Below, one piece after another: positions 11,679 to 24,318 of a DNA stretch of 64,000 bases. The stretch comes from Benincasa hispida (Eukaryota; Streptophyta; Magnoliopsida; Cucurbitales; Cucurbitaceae): the NCBI RefSeq assembly GCF_009727055.1, contig NC_052351.1, forward strand, positions 9,275,744-9,339,743. Reading direction: 5' to 3'. The translations under genes and the position numbers were made by a program. The notes under the pieces were generated by a model. That model made no database searches. It saw nothing but the letters and a program-made list of their open reading frames with translations, and was not told the origin of the DNA. Positions within the stretch are counted from its first letter, which is position 1, and every line of letters starts with the position of its first letter.

Positions 11679-12190
11679 CACTAAAAAAAACTTGTCTATT
11701 GTGGCAATTTTTTTGCAACAATTTTAAAGTGCTACAAGACTTTATCCTATCCCAACAGTTTCTAACAACACATCTACTAGCCGCTCCAAGTGATATATAT
11801 GACAACGTTTCATTTGCAACAATTGTGCAACTATTGCAATCTATATACAATTGCAGCAATTGTCAATAATGACATATTTATAGATTGCTACAAAATGTCT
11901 ATCGCAGCGCTTCGGTTTCAACATTTATAGTAACTACTTTAATAGAGTATATTTCAATAGTTATATTACAATGTTTTGAATAATGTAGCAATTGTATAAC
12001 ACCACTACAACGGTTTTAATAACAACATATAACAAAAGCGTTGCATGTATGTATATTGCAATAGTCTATTAGCAACTATATAGAAACTGATGTAAGCTTA
12101 CATGTAATTTCAGTAATTCTCTATGAAATATTTATAATTGTTGCAATAAAGTACATTGCAACAATTAATTTGCAACACATGTTACTTGTT
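11679..12190 (+). repeat. Left subterminal repeats of the CACTA element
   Basis: About a dozen diverged copies of TTGCAACAATT or GCAATAGT-like words within 500 bases. In CACTA elements such arrays bind the TnpA-type protein. Their orientation is opposite to that of the array at 25860-26396, as expected for the two ends of one element. Confidence 0.6.
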
Positions 12191-12508
12191 AAAATACAAT
12201 TTATGAGAAATATTGAGTACTAAGTTTATCTTAAATTCAATAATTTATTCCGTCTACTTTTATTCAATCATGTGAAAAATGTACCTACTAAGTGTCTTAA
12301 TACACATTAAAAATGTCACAGCCTATGCTACATTTTAGGTAAAAAAAAAAAAAGTGAAATGTTTGTGACAAATTTGAAAATGAATATTAGATTCTAACTT
12401 TCACATTTATTTTAATTTGTTTCGATTTCTAAACGTTTAACTATTCTATTTTAGTCATCTTAACTTTTTAAACTAAGCATCTAGTAAGCACTGATAATTC
12501 TAATTGTG
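12191..12508. other. AT-rich spacer inside the CACTA element
   Basis: No recognisable coding or repeated structure apart from an A12 run near 12342. Confidence 0.4.
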
Positions 12509-13216
12509 CAGAGAGTCAATATCAGATATGGATACGATACGGATACGTCCAGATACGTGTCTCATATCGATTTAAAGTATATGATTTTTCTATTTTTATT
12601 TTTAATTTTCAGATATGCGTATCTGCTTCTAGATACGTGGATAATTTTTTTTTTCTTTTCAAATTTAAGCCTAACTACTTAAAAAGCTCAACTCACAACC
12701 CATTTTATTTTAGTGCATGTTTAGGAATAATTTTAAAATCATCAATAATCACTTTTTTCATTTTTAAAATCACTCGAAAACACACTTTTAATTACTCAAA
12801 ATTAATTTAGTTTTCAATTTTACACTTTTAAATGCGATTTCCATATCGTCAAAATTAGTTTTGAAGGATTAAACATGTTTCACGGTGATTTTGAAAATAA
12901 CAAAAGTGATTTCAATCATTTTAAAATCACTTCCATACGTAAAAGTCCACTTAAATTGAGCAATCCAAACAAAATAAATTAAAAATGATAAAAACGTAAA
13001 AAATTGAAAAAAACCTCGAAACATAATTAAATCTTCATTCTTCCCTTCTCTTTCAGTATTTAAATCATGATTCACACTTCATACGTACGTACGTACGTAC
13101 ATACATACATATAATGTATCTTCAACATATCTGTATCTTAGTTTTTTAGAAACTAACGTATCGCCATATCGTATCATATCTGTATTATGTATCTGTGTCT
13201 GTGCTTTTTAGCTAAA
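12509..13216. mobile_element. Inverted-repeat (MITE-like) element
   Basis: The left end (about 12509-12570) has AGATATGGATACGATACGG and CAGATACGTGTC. The right end (about 13125-13216) reads the reverse complement of similar sequence (CATATCGTATCATATCTG, ATGTATCTGTGTC). This gives imperfect inverted ends around a 700-bp AT-rich body without coding capacity, as in a non-autonomous DNA transposon. No target duplication was seen. Confidence 0.45.
13081..13111 (+). repeat. Tetranucleotide microsatellite (TACG)n then (TACA)n
   Basis: About five TACG units run into about three TACA units. It lies just inside the right arm of the inverted-repeat element. Confidence 0.9.
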
Positions 13217-15100
13217 CATTAATATGCCTTTGAATCATCTGATAACATACACTTAAAAAGAGACAAGTATTTGAAATCCATGTATGGTAGAGACCAAAGT
13301 AGGTTTTGAGTCTAGTTTCCTTTAGTCCTTAATTAAGATTCAAAATGTTATAATTTTACCCCTGAAAATTGAATTTAATTTTCATTTGGTCTTAAAAAAA
13401 ATTACATTTAGTCCTCAAGTTTCAAAATGCATTAATTAATTTTAACCATGATGAAATACTAGGTGAAAACTAATTTAATCATTATTAATTCAATTCTTTA
13501 AAACTCGTCAATAGACATTAACATCAAGGCCTAAAAGTGAATATTTAATGAAAGATCAAAGTAAAAGTATAAATCTTGAAATTTAGAGATTACATGGAAA
13601 TAAGACTAAAAACTTATGGATAAAATTAGTTGTTACATTTTAAAACGAAGAAAACAAGTGAAATTTTATAAACTCAAAATTCATGGGTAAAATTATAACC
13701 GTTAAAATTAAAAACTAAATAAAAACTAGAATCAAATCTATGGATATAAAAAAATAGAATTTGCTTATGTATAGTTAGATATGCAAGTACAGCTCTAAAG
13801 AAGGGTCAGGTACCCCCTCAAATGTATATATATATATTGACATGGCTTGCCAATAGTATCAAAATGCTATCTTTGTTTCATTGGCTAGTGAAGCAATTTT
13901 TTCCCCCTTCTAAGGTCCGAATCTTTGTTGATACATATATATTTCTTAATTTTAATTTCATTTTTATATAAATTCACATATTATTTTTAGTTTATTTTTT
14001 AAAAACACATATTATTCTCTTAATTTCATTTATAAATGTTCTAAAATATGTATTATTTTAATTTTAATTTATTTTTAATTTTGGAATCTATATAATTTAT
14101 ATATTGTTTTGATTTTCAAAATACTAGATAACTAGTTTTAAAAACTTAATTCTGTTTTATTGTTTTTCATATATGTGTATATATATAAGTAAATATATAA
14201 GCCTTGTTTAATCCTTAGTAAATTATTTTAGGTATATTTATCACACATAAAAAATAGTCTTATATCAATGCATTTAATATTCTATTAGTATGAATTTTAA
14301 TTTATAAAGTTTATCATAAAATTTTTGAATCTGTAACTAATAAATCTCTAAACTTTTTATTTTGAGTCTAACAAGTCCTTTATCAATATTCAATAATCGG
14401 TCCACACACTATCAATTTTTTATCTAATAAGTTTCAAATATATTCCAAATTGTTAAAAATAAGTTCTTTTATTGGACACAAATATTAATTTTAATGTCTA
14501 ATTCAATTTAAAAATTTTCTTTTTTTAATAGGATATATTGATTTCTTTTTTTTTTAAAAAAAGATTTATAGTAGGACTAAGACCTACTAGACATAAAATT
14601 AAATTTTGTATTTGACATAACATTTATTTTTTAACATTTTTTGAATGTGTAAAAAAAATATTGGGTAAAAATTAGAACTTTAGAAATAAATCAGGTGAAG
14701 TTTAAGATTCTATTAGATATATTTTAGAGTTTAGAGACTATATAGTCTAAGCTTCTAAAACTATATCAACTTTTGCTCCAATTCACATCAAATTCGGTTT
14801 CTAAATGGATTTAAATACTTAAGAAATGATTAATGAAAAATGAACTCTAGTGAATAAAAAACATTATGTGAAATTATTATCTAAAATAAGTCATTTGAAA
14901 GTTGAGCAACTAGTATACAATATGATTAAGCTCTAAAATAATTAAAATTAAAATTAGCGTGCTTCTTTTTTTAGTATAAATAAGTCGCAATTTTCAAAAT
15001 ACCAACATATAATTTGAACTGTAATACATAAAAATTTCAATAGATTGATAGACACTGATAGAAATTTATCGTATCTATCATCGATAGTTCTAAAATTTTA
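13217..15100. other. AT-rich sequence without recognisable genes
   Basis: No open frame with family resemblance. The short stretch near 15040-15095 has inverted GATAGACACTGATAG / CTATCATCGATAG words. The rest is low-complexity A/T sequence. Confidence 0.45.
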
Positions 15101-16520
15101 CTATATCTTATAAATATTTTCAACAGTTTTATCATTCAGTTTCGCTCAATCTTCTTTCACTCTTGTATCATTTTCCCAGGCTCCATTCACAACACCCACT
15201 CAAGCTCTCTCACTCATTCTCACTCATTCTCACTCAAGCTTTCATCTAAAGTTTAGATCAGTAATCCCTCCAATTTGGTTAACATTGGTAAACCTCCTTT
15301 CCCTTCTTTTACTATTTTGATTGTTAATCAATTTGTTTTTCTATTTATGGTCAATTTGTTTTGGGAGACTTATGATTGTGATAGGGATAAAATGTTGTTA
15401 CCATATAATTATCATTCTACTTTCTTTAAGAAATTATCATTCTATTAATATTGCTTTCGATATGAAATCCTAACGAATTGGAATTAGAATCACTAAAACT
15501 CTCAAATCAACTCGATTGGAAAAAAAACAAGTGGTGGTGTTTGATCAATTGAAAAGAAAAATTAAGAAAGAAACAAAGGGAAGATGTGATTGGAAAAGTG
15601 AGTTGAAAAAAGTGTAATTGAACAAAAAAAAAAAAAAAAGGGTGAAATTGAGGGAAGAAGAATTGGAGCTGTTGTGAGTGTGATTTTGGAAAAAAAAAAG
15701 GTCTAGAATAATAAAAGAAGGACCCAACGATTTGAATCAAATTTGGATTTGACTTAGGGTTGAAATTGAGTTGATCGTGGGTTTTAGTGATTGAGAATTA
15801 GGATTTTTCATCTCAAAAGAATTTCTAATTCTAATTCTCTAGAATTTTGGTATCAGTTTTACCCCTGTTTAGAACTACTAAAATTGTGAAAGATTTCAAA
15901 TTTCAATGAAGTTGAAAGCATTTTTGATATGTTGAATGATTAAAAAAATAGGATTTAAAAACCAAAATGATTTGAAATTTTGTTTTGTGCCAAAAGATTC
16001 TCAACTAAAATAGGTCAGATTTGGCAATATTTAATATTAAAATTTCTATGGTTCTAATTTTGCCTAATCAAAATAGAGTAGAGTAGAATAATAAAGAAAA
16101 CAAAAGGAAAAGCAACTTTTGATCAGAACAATCGACTTTAGGTTGGAAATATAGAACAATCCATAAAGATTCTTCAAGAAGACAAGATATTAATTAACAA
16201 TCTTTAAAGATTTGTAAGTATAAAATTATTGAATGATCATATACTCATCTGTTTAGGAAACCATTTAGACGCCAACTTTGACTTGTAGTTAATTTCTTAT
16301 AAAACTCTTAACATTGTAATTAGTTATATTATTTTGTATATATTAGTACTTAGCCTTGTAATTAAGTACATTATTTCGTATGCGTTATTGTAATTAGTGA
16401 TGCTACTTTGTATTATTTTGTTCTGTATATGTGGTATCTTTATCGTGTGATTCATGTGAAATGCACATGATATTAATTTTTATGCTTATTTCCCTGAATT
16501 TTTCTAGGTCAATTATTTTG
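15101..16520 (+). other. Leader-like region before the transposase relic
   Basis: Pyrimidine-rich, 5'-UTR-like sequence with three tandem TCTCACTCAT decamers (about 15209-15238), and possible donor/acceptor words such as AACATTG|GTAAACC (about 15288) and TTTTTCTAG near 16507. It may be the transcription start and first intron of the CACTA transposase gene. This is inferred from position only. Confidence 0.3.
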
Positions 16521-17375
16521 ATGGATAAGAGTTGGATAGAAAAACGCAGGGTTAGTAAAGAATATGTAGATGGAGTAAACAATTTTTTGAAATTTGCTTT
16601 TGAGAAAGGATGTTAAGATGGAAAAATTTTATGTCCATGCAAAAAATATGTGAATACAATATGGATGAACAAAAAAAATATCTTAGATCATTTGGTATGC
16701 AACAGATTTGTTAGAGGATATACATGTTGGATATTTCATGGTGAATCAATATTGACTAATTCATATAACCAAGGTCAAACTTCAAGTGTACCTCATGTAC
16801 GTGGAAGTGAAGTTATACATGAACAAAATAATATGCATGATATGTTGCAAGATATTTTTGGACACATAGAGGTAGAAGATTTTTAAAGGAACTTTGAGCC
16901 TGTTGAATCATTAATAGAAGAGAGATCAAATGAAGAAGTATCAAATTTTTATGACTTTGTTAGTGATTCACATTATGAGTTATATCTCTTATGTATAAAA
17001 TTTTCCAAGCTTTCTTTTATTGTGTATCTCTACCATATCAAATGTAGTAGTGGTTGGAGTAATAAGTCATTTTCATTACTTTATGAATTATTATGTGATG
17101 CATTTTCCGATGGAAATAAGTTATCCAAGATGTTTTATGAAACAAAAAAATTATAAATAAATTAGGGCTTGGTTATGATCAAATTCATGCATGTCCAAAT
17201 GATTGCATGTTGTACTGGAAAGAAAAATCTAAAGATCAATCATGCATGACATATGGTATCTTAAGATGGATTATTTATTTCCTGAATTTCGTTGTTTCAT
17301 AGTCCGAGATGATGTTGAAGGAGTTATTGCTGACCATATACTTAATACAAAAATAAAGGAAGAACATTAACGATG
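16521..17375 (+). pseudogene. CACTA TnpD-like transposase relic, N-terminal part
   Basis: The frame opens MDKSWIEKRR..EYVDGVNNFL, has an in-frame stop at 16614-16616, and goes on with KILCPCKKYVN (Cys pair), DHLVCNRFVRGYTCW and FHGES. After another stop (16884) it resumes with KFSKLSFIVYLYHIK, GWSNKSF and LLCDAFSDGNKLSKM. After a frame change near 17150 comes LGLGYDQIHACPNDCMLYW. These are the ordered N-terminal motifs of plant CACTA TnpD transposases. The catalytic core that should follow IHACPNDC is not recognisable. Confidence 0.75.
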
Positions 17376-17794
17376 AGAATAATGATTGGGACTTTTAAAT
17401 TATATTTGTCAAGAAACAAGATGTAAGTTGTTCTTTTTCATTTTTTTATTATTTTACTTCAACATCTTCGTTTCTTTTTTTTTTTTTTCATTGTTAAAGT
17501 TAAGGTACTTATGTTGTATTTTATTTTATGTAGGTGTAAAATGCATCATTCCAAATGCTTTCGTCGTGGAGTGGTCATAGTGTCTTGTTCTGAAGTAAGC
17601 ATAGAGAGTCAACCTCCATTAAAATCTAGCCATGATCAAGAGGATATTAATAATGATACAAAAATTAACTTGATTGTTAATAAAGATGTTGATGTGGAAG
17701 GTATGTATAAATGTGTTTTAGATAAAAATGCAATCTATACATTGCTTATCGTACTTTTTTTTTCTTATGAAAACAATAGATTCATCTGAGATGC
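17376..17794. other. Decayed region between the two CACTA coding relics
   Basis: T-rich, with short frames (for example 17511-17789) that I do not recognise. There are possible splice words but no confirmed exons. Confidence 0.35.
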
Positions 17795-18060
17795 GTAGTA
17801 CACGTGGTAAGACATGCATGTCTGACGTATGGAACTTACCTAAGGGTTATAAGGTAGTAGTTGAATTTAATAGCTCATGCCAACCTATAAAGAGCGGATC
17901 TAGTGTATCAGGAAATTTTTTGGGAACAACTGGAAGAAATTGTTAACTTTACCCTTTGAATTATGATGACTGGAGAAAGGTATCAAAGATGTACAAAGAT
18001 GAAATTTGGAGTGTGTTACATATACGCAAAAAATAATGTTTTGACATAATATTGTGTATC
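17795..18060 (+). pseudogene. Transposase_24-type CACTA protein relic, first part
   Basis: Codons read STRGKTCMSDVWNLPKGYKV, VEFNSSCQPI, SGSSVSGNFLGTTGRN and, after a stop, YPLNYDDWRKVSKM..EIWSVL. This follows the plant Transposase_24 (PF03004-like) pattern of RG(P)T, K..VEFN..GQP, LG...R and P....DWR.V. The gene is interrupted downstream by copia element 2 at 18143 and continues after it at 24479. Confidence 0.7.
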
Positions 18061-18142
18061 TATATATTACAATTTCTGATTTCATTTACTTTTTACTAGT
18101 TAAAGTTTATACTTAGTGAAAAACATAAGGAATGACGTTTAT

Positions 18143-18297
18143 TGTTATGATATGTATTTATATTGTAAATTTAATTAGGTATCCTTTATTGTAATTTCAT
18201 ATCTCCTAGGTTAGGGTTTCTTAATTACCTATATATATGTATCTTTAGTCTGATTAAGTGAATAAGAATTATCATTCTCTTTAAACATCTGAGTACA
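18143..18297 (+). repeat. 5' LTR of copia element 2
   Basis: 155 bp, TGTTATGATATG to GAGTACA. A short LTR, typical of some copia lineages. It contains TATATATA near 18231, which could serve as a TATA box. Confidence 0.9.
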
Positions 18298-18310
18298 TGG
18301 TATCAGAGCC
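18298..18310 (+). other. Primer-binding site of copia element 2
   Basis: TGGTATCAGAGCC directly abuts the LTR. It is complementary to the 3' end of plant initiator methionine tRNA, the usual copia primer. Confidence 0.9.
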
Positions 18311-18364
18311 ATCTAGGGTTTAGAATATTTGTTCAACGGCTACGTTAGGGTTTACATTTCTCAC

Positions 18365-20039
18365 TGAAGGAACTCTTAAACAAGAGAATCCATGAGTGGA
18401 AGCGGATCTTTCCGATTTCATTGTGACAAAATTACCACACATACATTCTAACAAACAAATATGCATTGTAACACTAATTACTGGCATGCTTTAACAATTA
18501 AATATAAAAGACCGAGTAAACGTACCAGTTGAAGAAAATTTTCAATCGAACTCGGTTCAGTGGAAACGAACTTCTCTACGCTTCTTATCGCCTAACAAAT
18601 AGTCGCCTAGCAGCACCACAATCGTTTACGCGATCGACAGTGCACGAACCAACAATAACTGGGGACGACACCACCACTTGAAGCCCTCGGTATTCTCGAA
18701 GTGAGAATCCAAAGGGTGGACTTTGATGGAATTGGTAGAGGGAAGGAGAAAAAGACGATCGTGTAGTACGAACAAGCAAGTGGGAGATAGGTAGAAGACT
18801 ATCGTAATAGTCGGTGTGCTTGTCGTTTAGAAAAAGGTACACGATTGTGTAGGTTTAGCTAAGCGATCGTCTATCAAATGGTAAGCGATCGTTTAGTTCC
18901 GCTCGACACGCTAAGCGATCGTTTAGATAATCGCGAGTGTTGTTTAGTGCGCGGGTGTACGGTCGTTTAGTTGCGGGCACTATCGTATAGGCTCTCAACA
19001 CTAAGCAATCGTTTCGAAATCGCACCGTGAGCGAATTTTCGGATCTTATTTTTTTCCGTGTCGCAAATGAAAACAATTTTCATTTTATTCTTCAGTTACT
19101 AAAACTGAATTCGACTTCCACTTTCGCACGATTCCGGAGAATTACTCAGCCAATTATCTCATAACCGCTAATTCTATAGTTTGATATCATATATCTACTA
19201 TAGTGTTTTCTCCTGTACTTGATATAAATCATATTTATATCTAATTTCCTCTAAAATAATGTATCTCATACATTTAGTCAATTATATATATATAATAACC
19301 AGTTCAATTATATCATATATAATCGAATCTCCTCTTGTCAATTTGAACATTTCAAACTGACCCAGAAACTGATTCTCACTTTATTCAAGTATCAAGGGGA
19401 CCTTAAGGACCTATGGCTTGAAGCTCCAACGGTAGGTGAATAGCTGACTAAACTTTTTAGCCACGAGATCCGCCATCCGTTAACTGCCAAGCATTCACTA
19501 AAGACGGACAATTGAACTTTCTTACCACAGATATATTTCTGTGTCCATCGGATATAACTAATCATGAGTACGATAACCCTTCAAGTACAACTGAACCAAA
19601 TTACAGTCTTGCCCTATAGTTACATTCACTTCTTAAGTACCACTTGCTCCCTCTAATGTACAATACAACATAGTCCAACTATATGTGAACACCTCTGGGC
19701 CAAGAGAAGGTGTGGGGCCCAACTCGTTTAAGCCCTGGAATCAACCCTTAAGGGAGCTATCTATCTACTACCCCTACTTTGGGCAAGAAGTGAATTCCAT
19801 CTTGTGTAGCTGAGTTCCTAGCTCCCAAATTAGACGAATTCCGACAAAGTGGTAGGTTTGAGTCGGCAACCTGGCCATTCGCACCCATACAAATCAAAGG
19901 ACCACCCTCAATGGCAAGAGTTCCCAATTCACTCAGGATTGAGGTCATGTTACTTATGGTCATCCTAATGAAGTGAAGTCTCTGTCATGAACGGTGTTAT
20001 ATAACGAGACGTTAACACTTCGTGGTCAGGTCTTATACA
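18365..20039 (-). mobile_element. Solo-LTR-like insertion (about 1.67 kb) in the leader of copia element 2
   Basis: Interrupts the leader between the PBS and gag. On the minus strand it runs from TGTATAAGACCTGACC to AGTTCCTTCA, that is TG...CA. A second, diverged and truncated member in the same orientation lies at 32657-33804, so it is a repeated family. No coding domain was found; a 68-codon minus-strand frame (19757-19963) is not recognised. Around 18841-19015 it carries repeated GCGATCGTTTAG motifs. Matching target duplications were not found (CTCAC versus AATTT), so the ends may be off by some bases. Confidence 0.6.
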
Positions 20040-20258
20040 AATTTTTCTTCTCGGCTTGTCGTTTCTAATCACTCTGTGCGTTTGGTTTCATCAAATTCTG
20101 CTTGGTTGTGAGTTATTTGGATAAAATACTCATTTGTACTTAGAGTTTATTGCTGTCTTGTTCAGCTTGGAGTAGTTTTGCTCTTTTGTTTTCCTTTAAT
20201 TTTGATTCTACTTTGTTCTTTCTACTTGTGATGTCTACAAATTACTTATTAGCTCATA

Positions 20259-21180
20259 ATGGATGAAGTGAAACATATGGTTGTCTCTAATGTAATTTCC
20301 TTGACATCGACACAAATTAAATGGATCGAATTACTATGATTGGCGTCGAATGATTCAGTTTAACTTGCTTAGTACATATATGGATGATCATGTGACAGAG
20401 AAACCACCAAAAGATGGAAAGAAAACCACTATTTAGAGTGAGGTTGTTGGTTTGGTAGATCATTATGATTCTGTGAAAGAACTCTTACAATTCTTAGAAT
20501 TTCTGTACTATGGAAAAGAACATGTTCATAAAATGTTTGATGTCTATATGCAATTCTTTTGAGCGGAACAGAAAGTAGATCTGTTACAAGTTATTTTATG
20601 AGGCTTAAGAAAACAGTTGTTGAACTTGCCTTACTATTTCCGTTTAGTTCTGATGTCAAAGTTCAACAAGCTCAGCGAGAAAAGATGGTTGTTATGATAT
20701 TTTTGAATGGACTTTCCCCTGAGTTTGGAATGGCTAAAACATAAATTCTTTCTAACTCTGAAATTCCATCATTAGAGGAAAAATTCAGTCGTGTTTTTCG
20801 TATTGAGAGTTCGCAGTCCAGTTTGCATGTTTCTCAACCGAACAATGCCCTTATGAGTAAGAATAATAATACCTTCCTTGGCACTTCAGGGATGGCTAAC
20901 AACTTTAAGAAAACTAGTTATGATAATTGGAAATCAGATTCTTCGGAGATCGTATATCACTATTGTCGTAAGCCAGGACATATGAAACATGATTATTGAA
21001 AATTGTTATATAAGAATCAACGATCTCAGCATGCTCAGATAGCTTCCACCAGTGATATGGCTGAAAAATTTGTTACCATCTTTGCTGACGACTTTGCTAA
21101 ATTTCAAGTTTTCCAGGAATCATTGTAGACATCTTCTTCATCTAATCTTATTGCCACCATTGCGAAGACAGGTAATACAA
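20259..21180 (+). pseudogene. gag relic of copia element 2
   Basis: Starts at ATGGATGAAG, with N..YYDW and FNLLSTYM as in copia gag. It continues with YFMRLKKTVVELA and FLNGLSPEFG, and ends in a zinc knuckle YHYCRKPGHMKHDY (about 20951-20992). The first and last knuckle cysteines have become tyrosine (TGT to TAT), so zinc binding is lost. There are stops near 20433 and 20742, and frame breaks. Confidence 0.75.
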
Positions 21181-21181
21181 A

Positions 21182-24100
21182 ATGTTTTCTTACATCATCT
21201 ACCAAATGGGCTATAGGCTCTGGGGCCATGTCCATATGACAGGTAATTTTAACCTATTTTCTATGCTTCTATCTCTTGTTTCATCTTCGTTTGTCATCTT
21301 GGCAGATGGATCAACCTCCTCTGTCCTTGGATTCGGCACCATTTCTCTCACTCTATCACTCTCTTTGTCCTCTGCCTTATATTTGCCTCATTTGTCCTTT
21401 AATTTAATTTCTATGAGCCAACTTACTCGTGACCTTAATTACTTTGTCTCATTTTTTTCTTGTTATTGCTTGTTTCAAGATCGTATGACGAAGAAGATTA
21501 TTGGTAGAGGACATGAGTTGGGGGGTCTTTACATCTTTGACAATCAGATACCGAGAGCTGTGGCTTGTCCTGGAGTAATATCCCCGTTTGATGTTCATTG
21601 TCGTTTAGGTCATCCATCATTGTTTGTTCTGAAGAAAATTCATCTAGAATTTCGTTCCTTATCGTTTTTGAATTGTGATTTGTGTCAGTTTTCAAAATTT
21701 CATCATCTTAGTTCTAGTCCTAGGTTCATAAACGAGCTAGTGCTCATTTTGAGTTAGTTTATTTCGATATTTGGGATCCTTGCCCTGTCGTGTCTCAAAC
21801 AGGTTTTCGTTACTTTGTTACCTTTGTTGATGATTATTCTCGTGTAATTTGGTTATATTTAATGAAAAATTGTTCTGAGGTATTGTCTTATTTTTATGCT
21901 TTTCATGCTGAGATTCAAAATCAATTTAATGTCTCTATTAAAACCTTGCGAACTGACAATGCTAGTGAATATTTCTCTCATGTACTTGGATCTTACCTAT
22001 GTGGTCATGACATTATTCATCATTATTCTTGTGCAGACACTCCATCTCAAAATGGGGTTGCTGAAAGAAAGAACAGACACTTCCTTGAAACAGTCTGTAC
22101 CTTATCCTTTCAAATGCATGTTTCAAAGAAATTTTAGGCTGATGCTGTGTCTACTGCTTGCTTCTTGATTAATAGAATGCCTTCCTCTGTCCTAAATGGA
22201 GAGATTCCTTATTGTACTCTTTTTCCTACAAAATATTTGTTTCCTGTTGCTCTTAAGATCTTTGGTTGTGTTTTGTTTTGTTTGGGATATTCGTCCAAAT
22301 TGTACTAAATTAGATCTAAAATCTTTGAAATGCATTTTCTTAGGCTATTCACGTGTTCAAAAGGGTTATCGTTGTTATTTTCCTACTATGAACAGGTGTC
22401 TTGTATTTCGGATGTTACATTCTTCGAAGATATACCTTTTAGTCCATCACTGTTGAGTCCATGTCTGAGGGAGGATGACGATATTTTTATCTACGAGGTT
22501 ACTTCTTCTCCATCATCCTCTTCTTTACCTTCCTCTGTATCTCTTCCTCCTAATCCCTCAGTTATTCGAGTCTACTCCAGGTGTCCTCCACAACCACCTT
22601 TAAATCTATGTTCTCTACCACTGGCTTCTTCAACATCTGATTCGGGACCGTGATGATCTTCCCATTGCCCTTCATAAAGGTAAACACACTTGTACTTATC
22701 CTATTTCTTTGTGTGTTTTGTATAACATGTTGTCTTCTCCCATTTATTCTTTTCTTACATCGCTTGATTCCACCTCTATCCTTAAATCTGTCAATGAAGC
22801 TTTATCTCATCCTGGGTGGCGTAGTGAAATGATTGAGGAGATAACTGCTTTGGATGACAATGGTACTTGGGATCTAGTTTCACGTCTGGATGGAAAGAAG
22901 GCTATTGGGTGTAAATGGGTGTTTGCCATCAAGGTTAATCCTGATGGGATAGTGGCTTGGTTGAAAGCTCGTTTGGTTGCCAAAGGTTATGCTCAAATTT
23001 ATGGGACTGATTATTCTGACACATTTTCTCTTGTTGCTAAATTAATTTCCATTCGACTGTTTATCTCGATAGCTGCTACTTACAATTGGCCTTTGCATCA
23101 ACTTGACATTAAGAATGCTTTACTATATGGTGATCTTCAAGAGGAAGTCTATATGGAGTAACCACCTGGATTTGTTGCTCAGGGGGAGACTAATAAGGTA
23201 TGTCGACTTTGAAAATCCTTGTATGGACTAAAACAAAGTCCTCGTGCATGGTTTGGCAAGTTTAGTCAAGCACTCGAATGTTTTGGTATGAAGAAGAGCA
23301 CGTTTGATCATTCTGTATTCTATCAATGATCCGACAATGGTATTACTTTGCTTGTTGTACATGTTGATGATATATTATCACTGGAAATGATGTATCAGGT
23401 ATATCCTCCCTCAAGATTTTTCTCCAGGGTCAATTTCATACCAAAGATTTGGGATCATTAAAGTATTTCTTGGGTATTGAAGTGATGAGAAGCAAGAAAG
23501 GTATTTACCTATCTTAACGGAAATACGTACTTGATTTATTGTCTGAGATAGGTAAACTAGGAGTCAAACCATGTAGTACTCCGATGATACCAAATTTACA
23601 ACTTACAAAGGAAGGAGAAGTGTTTAAAGATCCTGAGAGATATAGAAGATTAGTTAGGAAGTTGAACTATTTAACAGTGACACGACCGACATTGCTTATT
23701 ATGTGAGTATTGTTAGCCAGTTTATATCTTCCCCTACTGTGGATTATTGGGCTGTAGTTGAACAAATCCTATGTTATTTGAAAGCTACATCTAGACGTAG
23801 GATCTTATATAGAGATCATGGTCATACAAGAGTTGAATGTTTTTCAGATGCTGATTGGACTAGATCTCAAGAAGATAGGAGATCAACTTTGGGATATTGT
23901 GTTTTTATAGGAGGGAACTTGGTGTTGTGGAAAAGTAAGAAACAGAATGTAGTTTCCCATTTGAGTGCTGACTTAGAATATAAAACGATGGCACAATTTG
24001 TGTGTGAAATAGTGTGGATACATCACCTTTTGTCTGAGATGGGCTTCAGTGTTATTGTGCCAGCTAAATTATGGTGTGATAATCAAGCAGCTCTTCATAT

Positions 24101-24310
24101 TGCATCCAATCCTGTATTTCATGAACGAACTAAACATATTGAAGTGGACTATCATTTTATTTGCGAGAAAATATAAGAAGGCTTGATATCTACAAGATAT
24201 ATGAAGATTGGTGATTAGTTGGAAGATCTACTTACTAAAGCAGTAAACGGAACAAGAATAAGTTATCTGTGCAACAAGCTGGGCATGATTGACATATTTG
24301 CTCTAGCTTG
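21182..24310 (+). pseudogene. pol relic of copia element 2 (protease, integrase, RT, RNase H)
   Basis: After the knuckle there is a remnant of the protease WAIGSGA region and LSFNLISMSQL, then the GAG-pre-integrase HCRLGHPS (about 21597). The integrase has YFVTFVDDYSR, LRTDNASEYF (about 21950) and SQNGVAERKNR (about 22047-22080). The RT has [48 protein letters not shown] and HVDDIL (about 23360). The RNase H has CFSDADWTRSQEDRRST, KLWCDNQAALHI and ERTKHIEVDYHF. In-frame stops (for example 23160, 23211) and frameshifts (near 22137 and 23385) make it non-functional. Confidence 0.88.
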
Positions 24311-24318
24311 AGGGGGAG

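Noticed and set aside
15507..15740. Minus-strand Phe-rich frames
   Set aside because: They come from A-rich low-complexity DNA on the plus strand.
22330..22653. 107-codon Ser/Pro-rich frame
   Set aside because: It is the variable linker between integrase and RT of copia element 2, not an independent gene.
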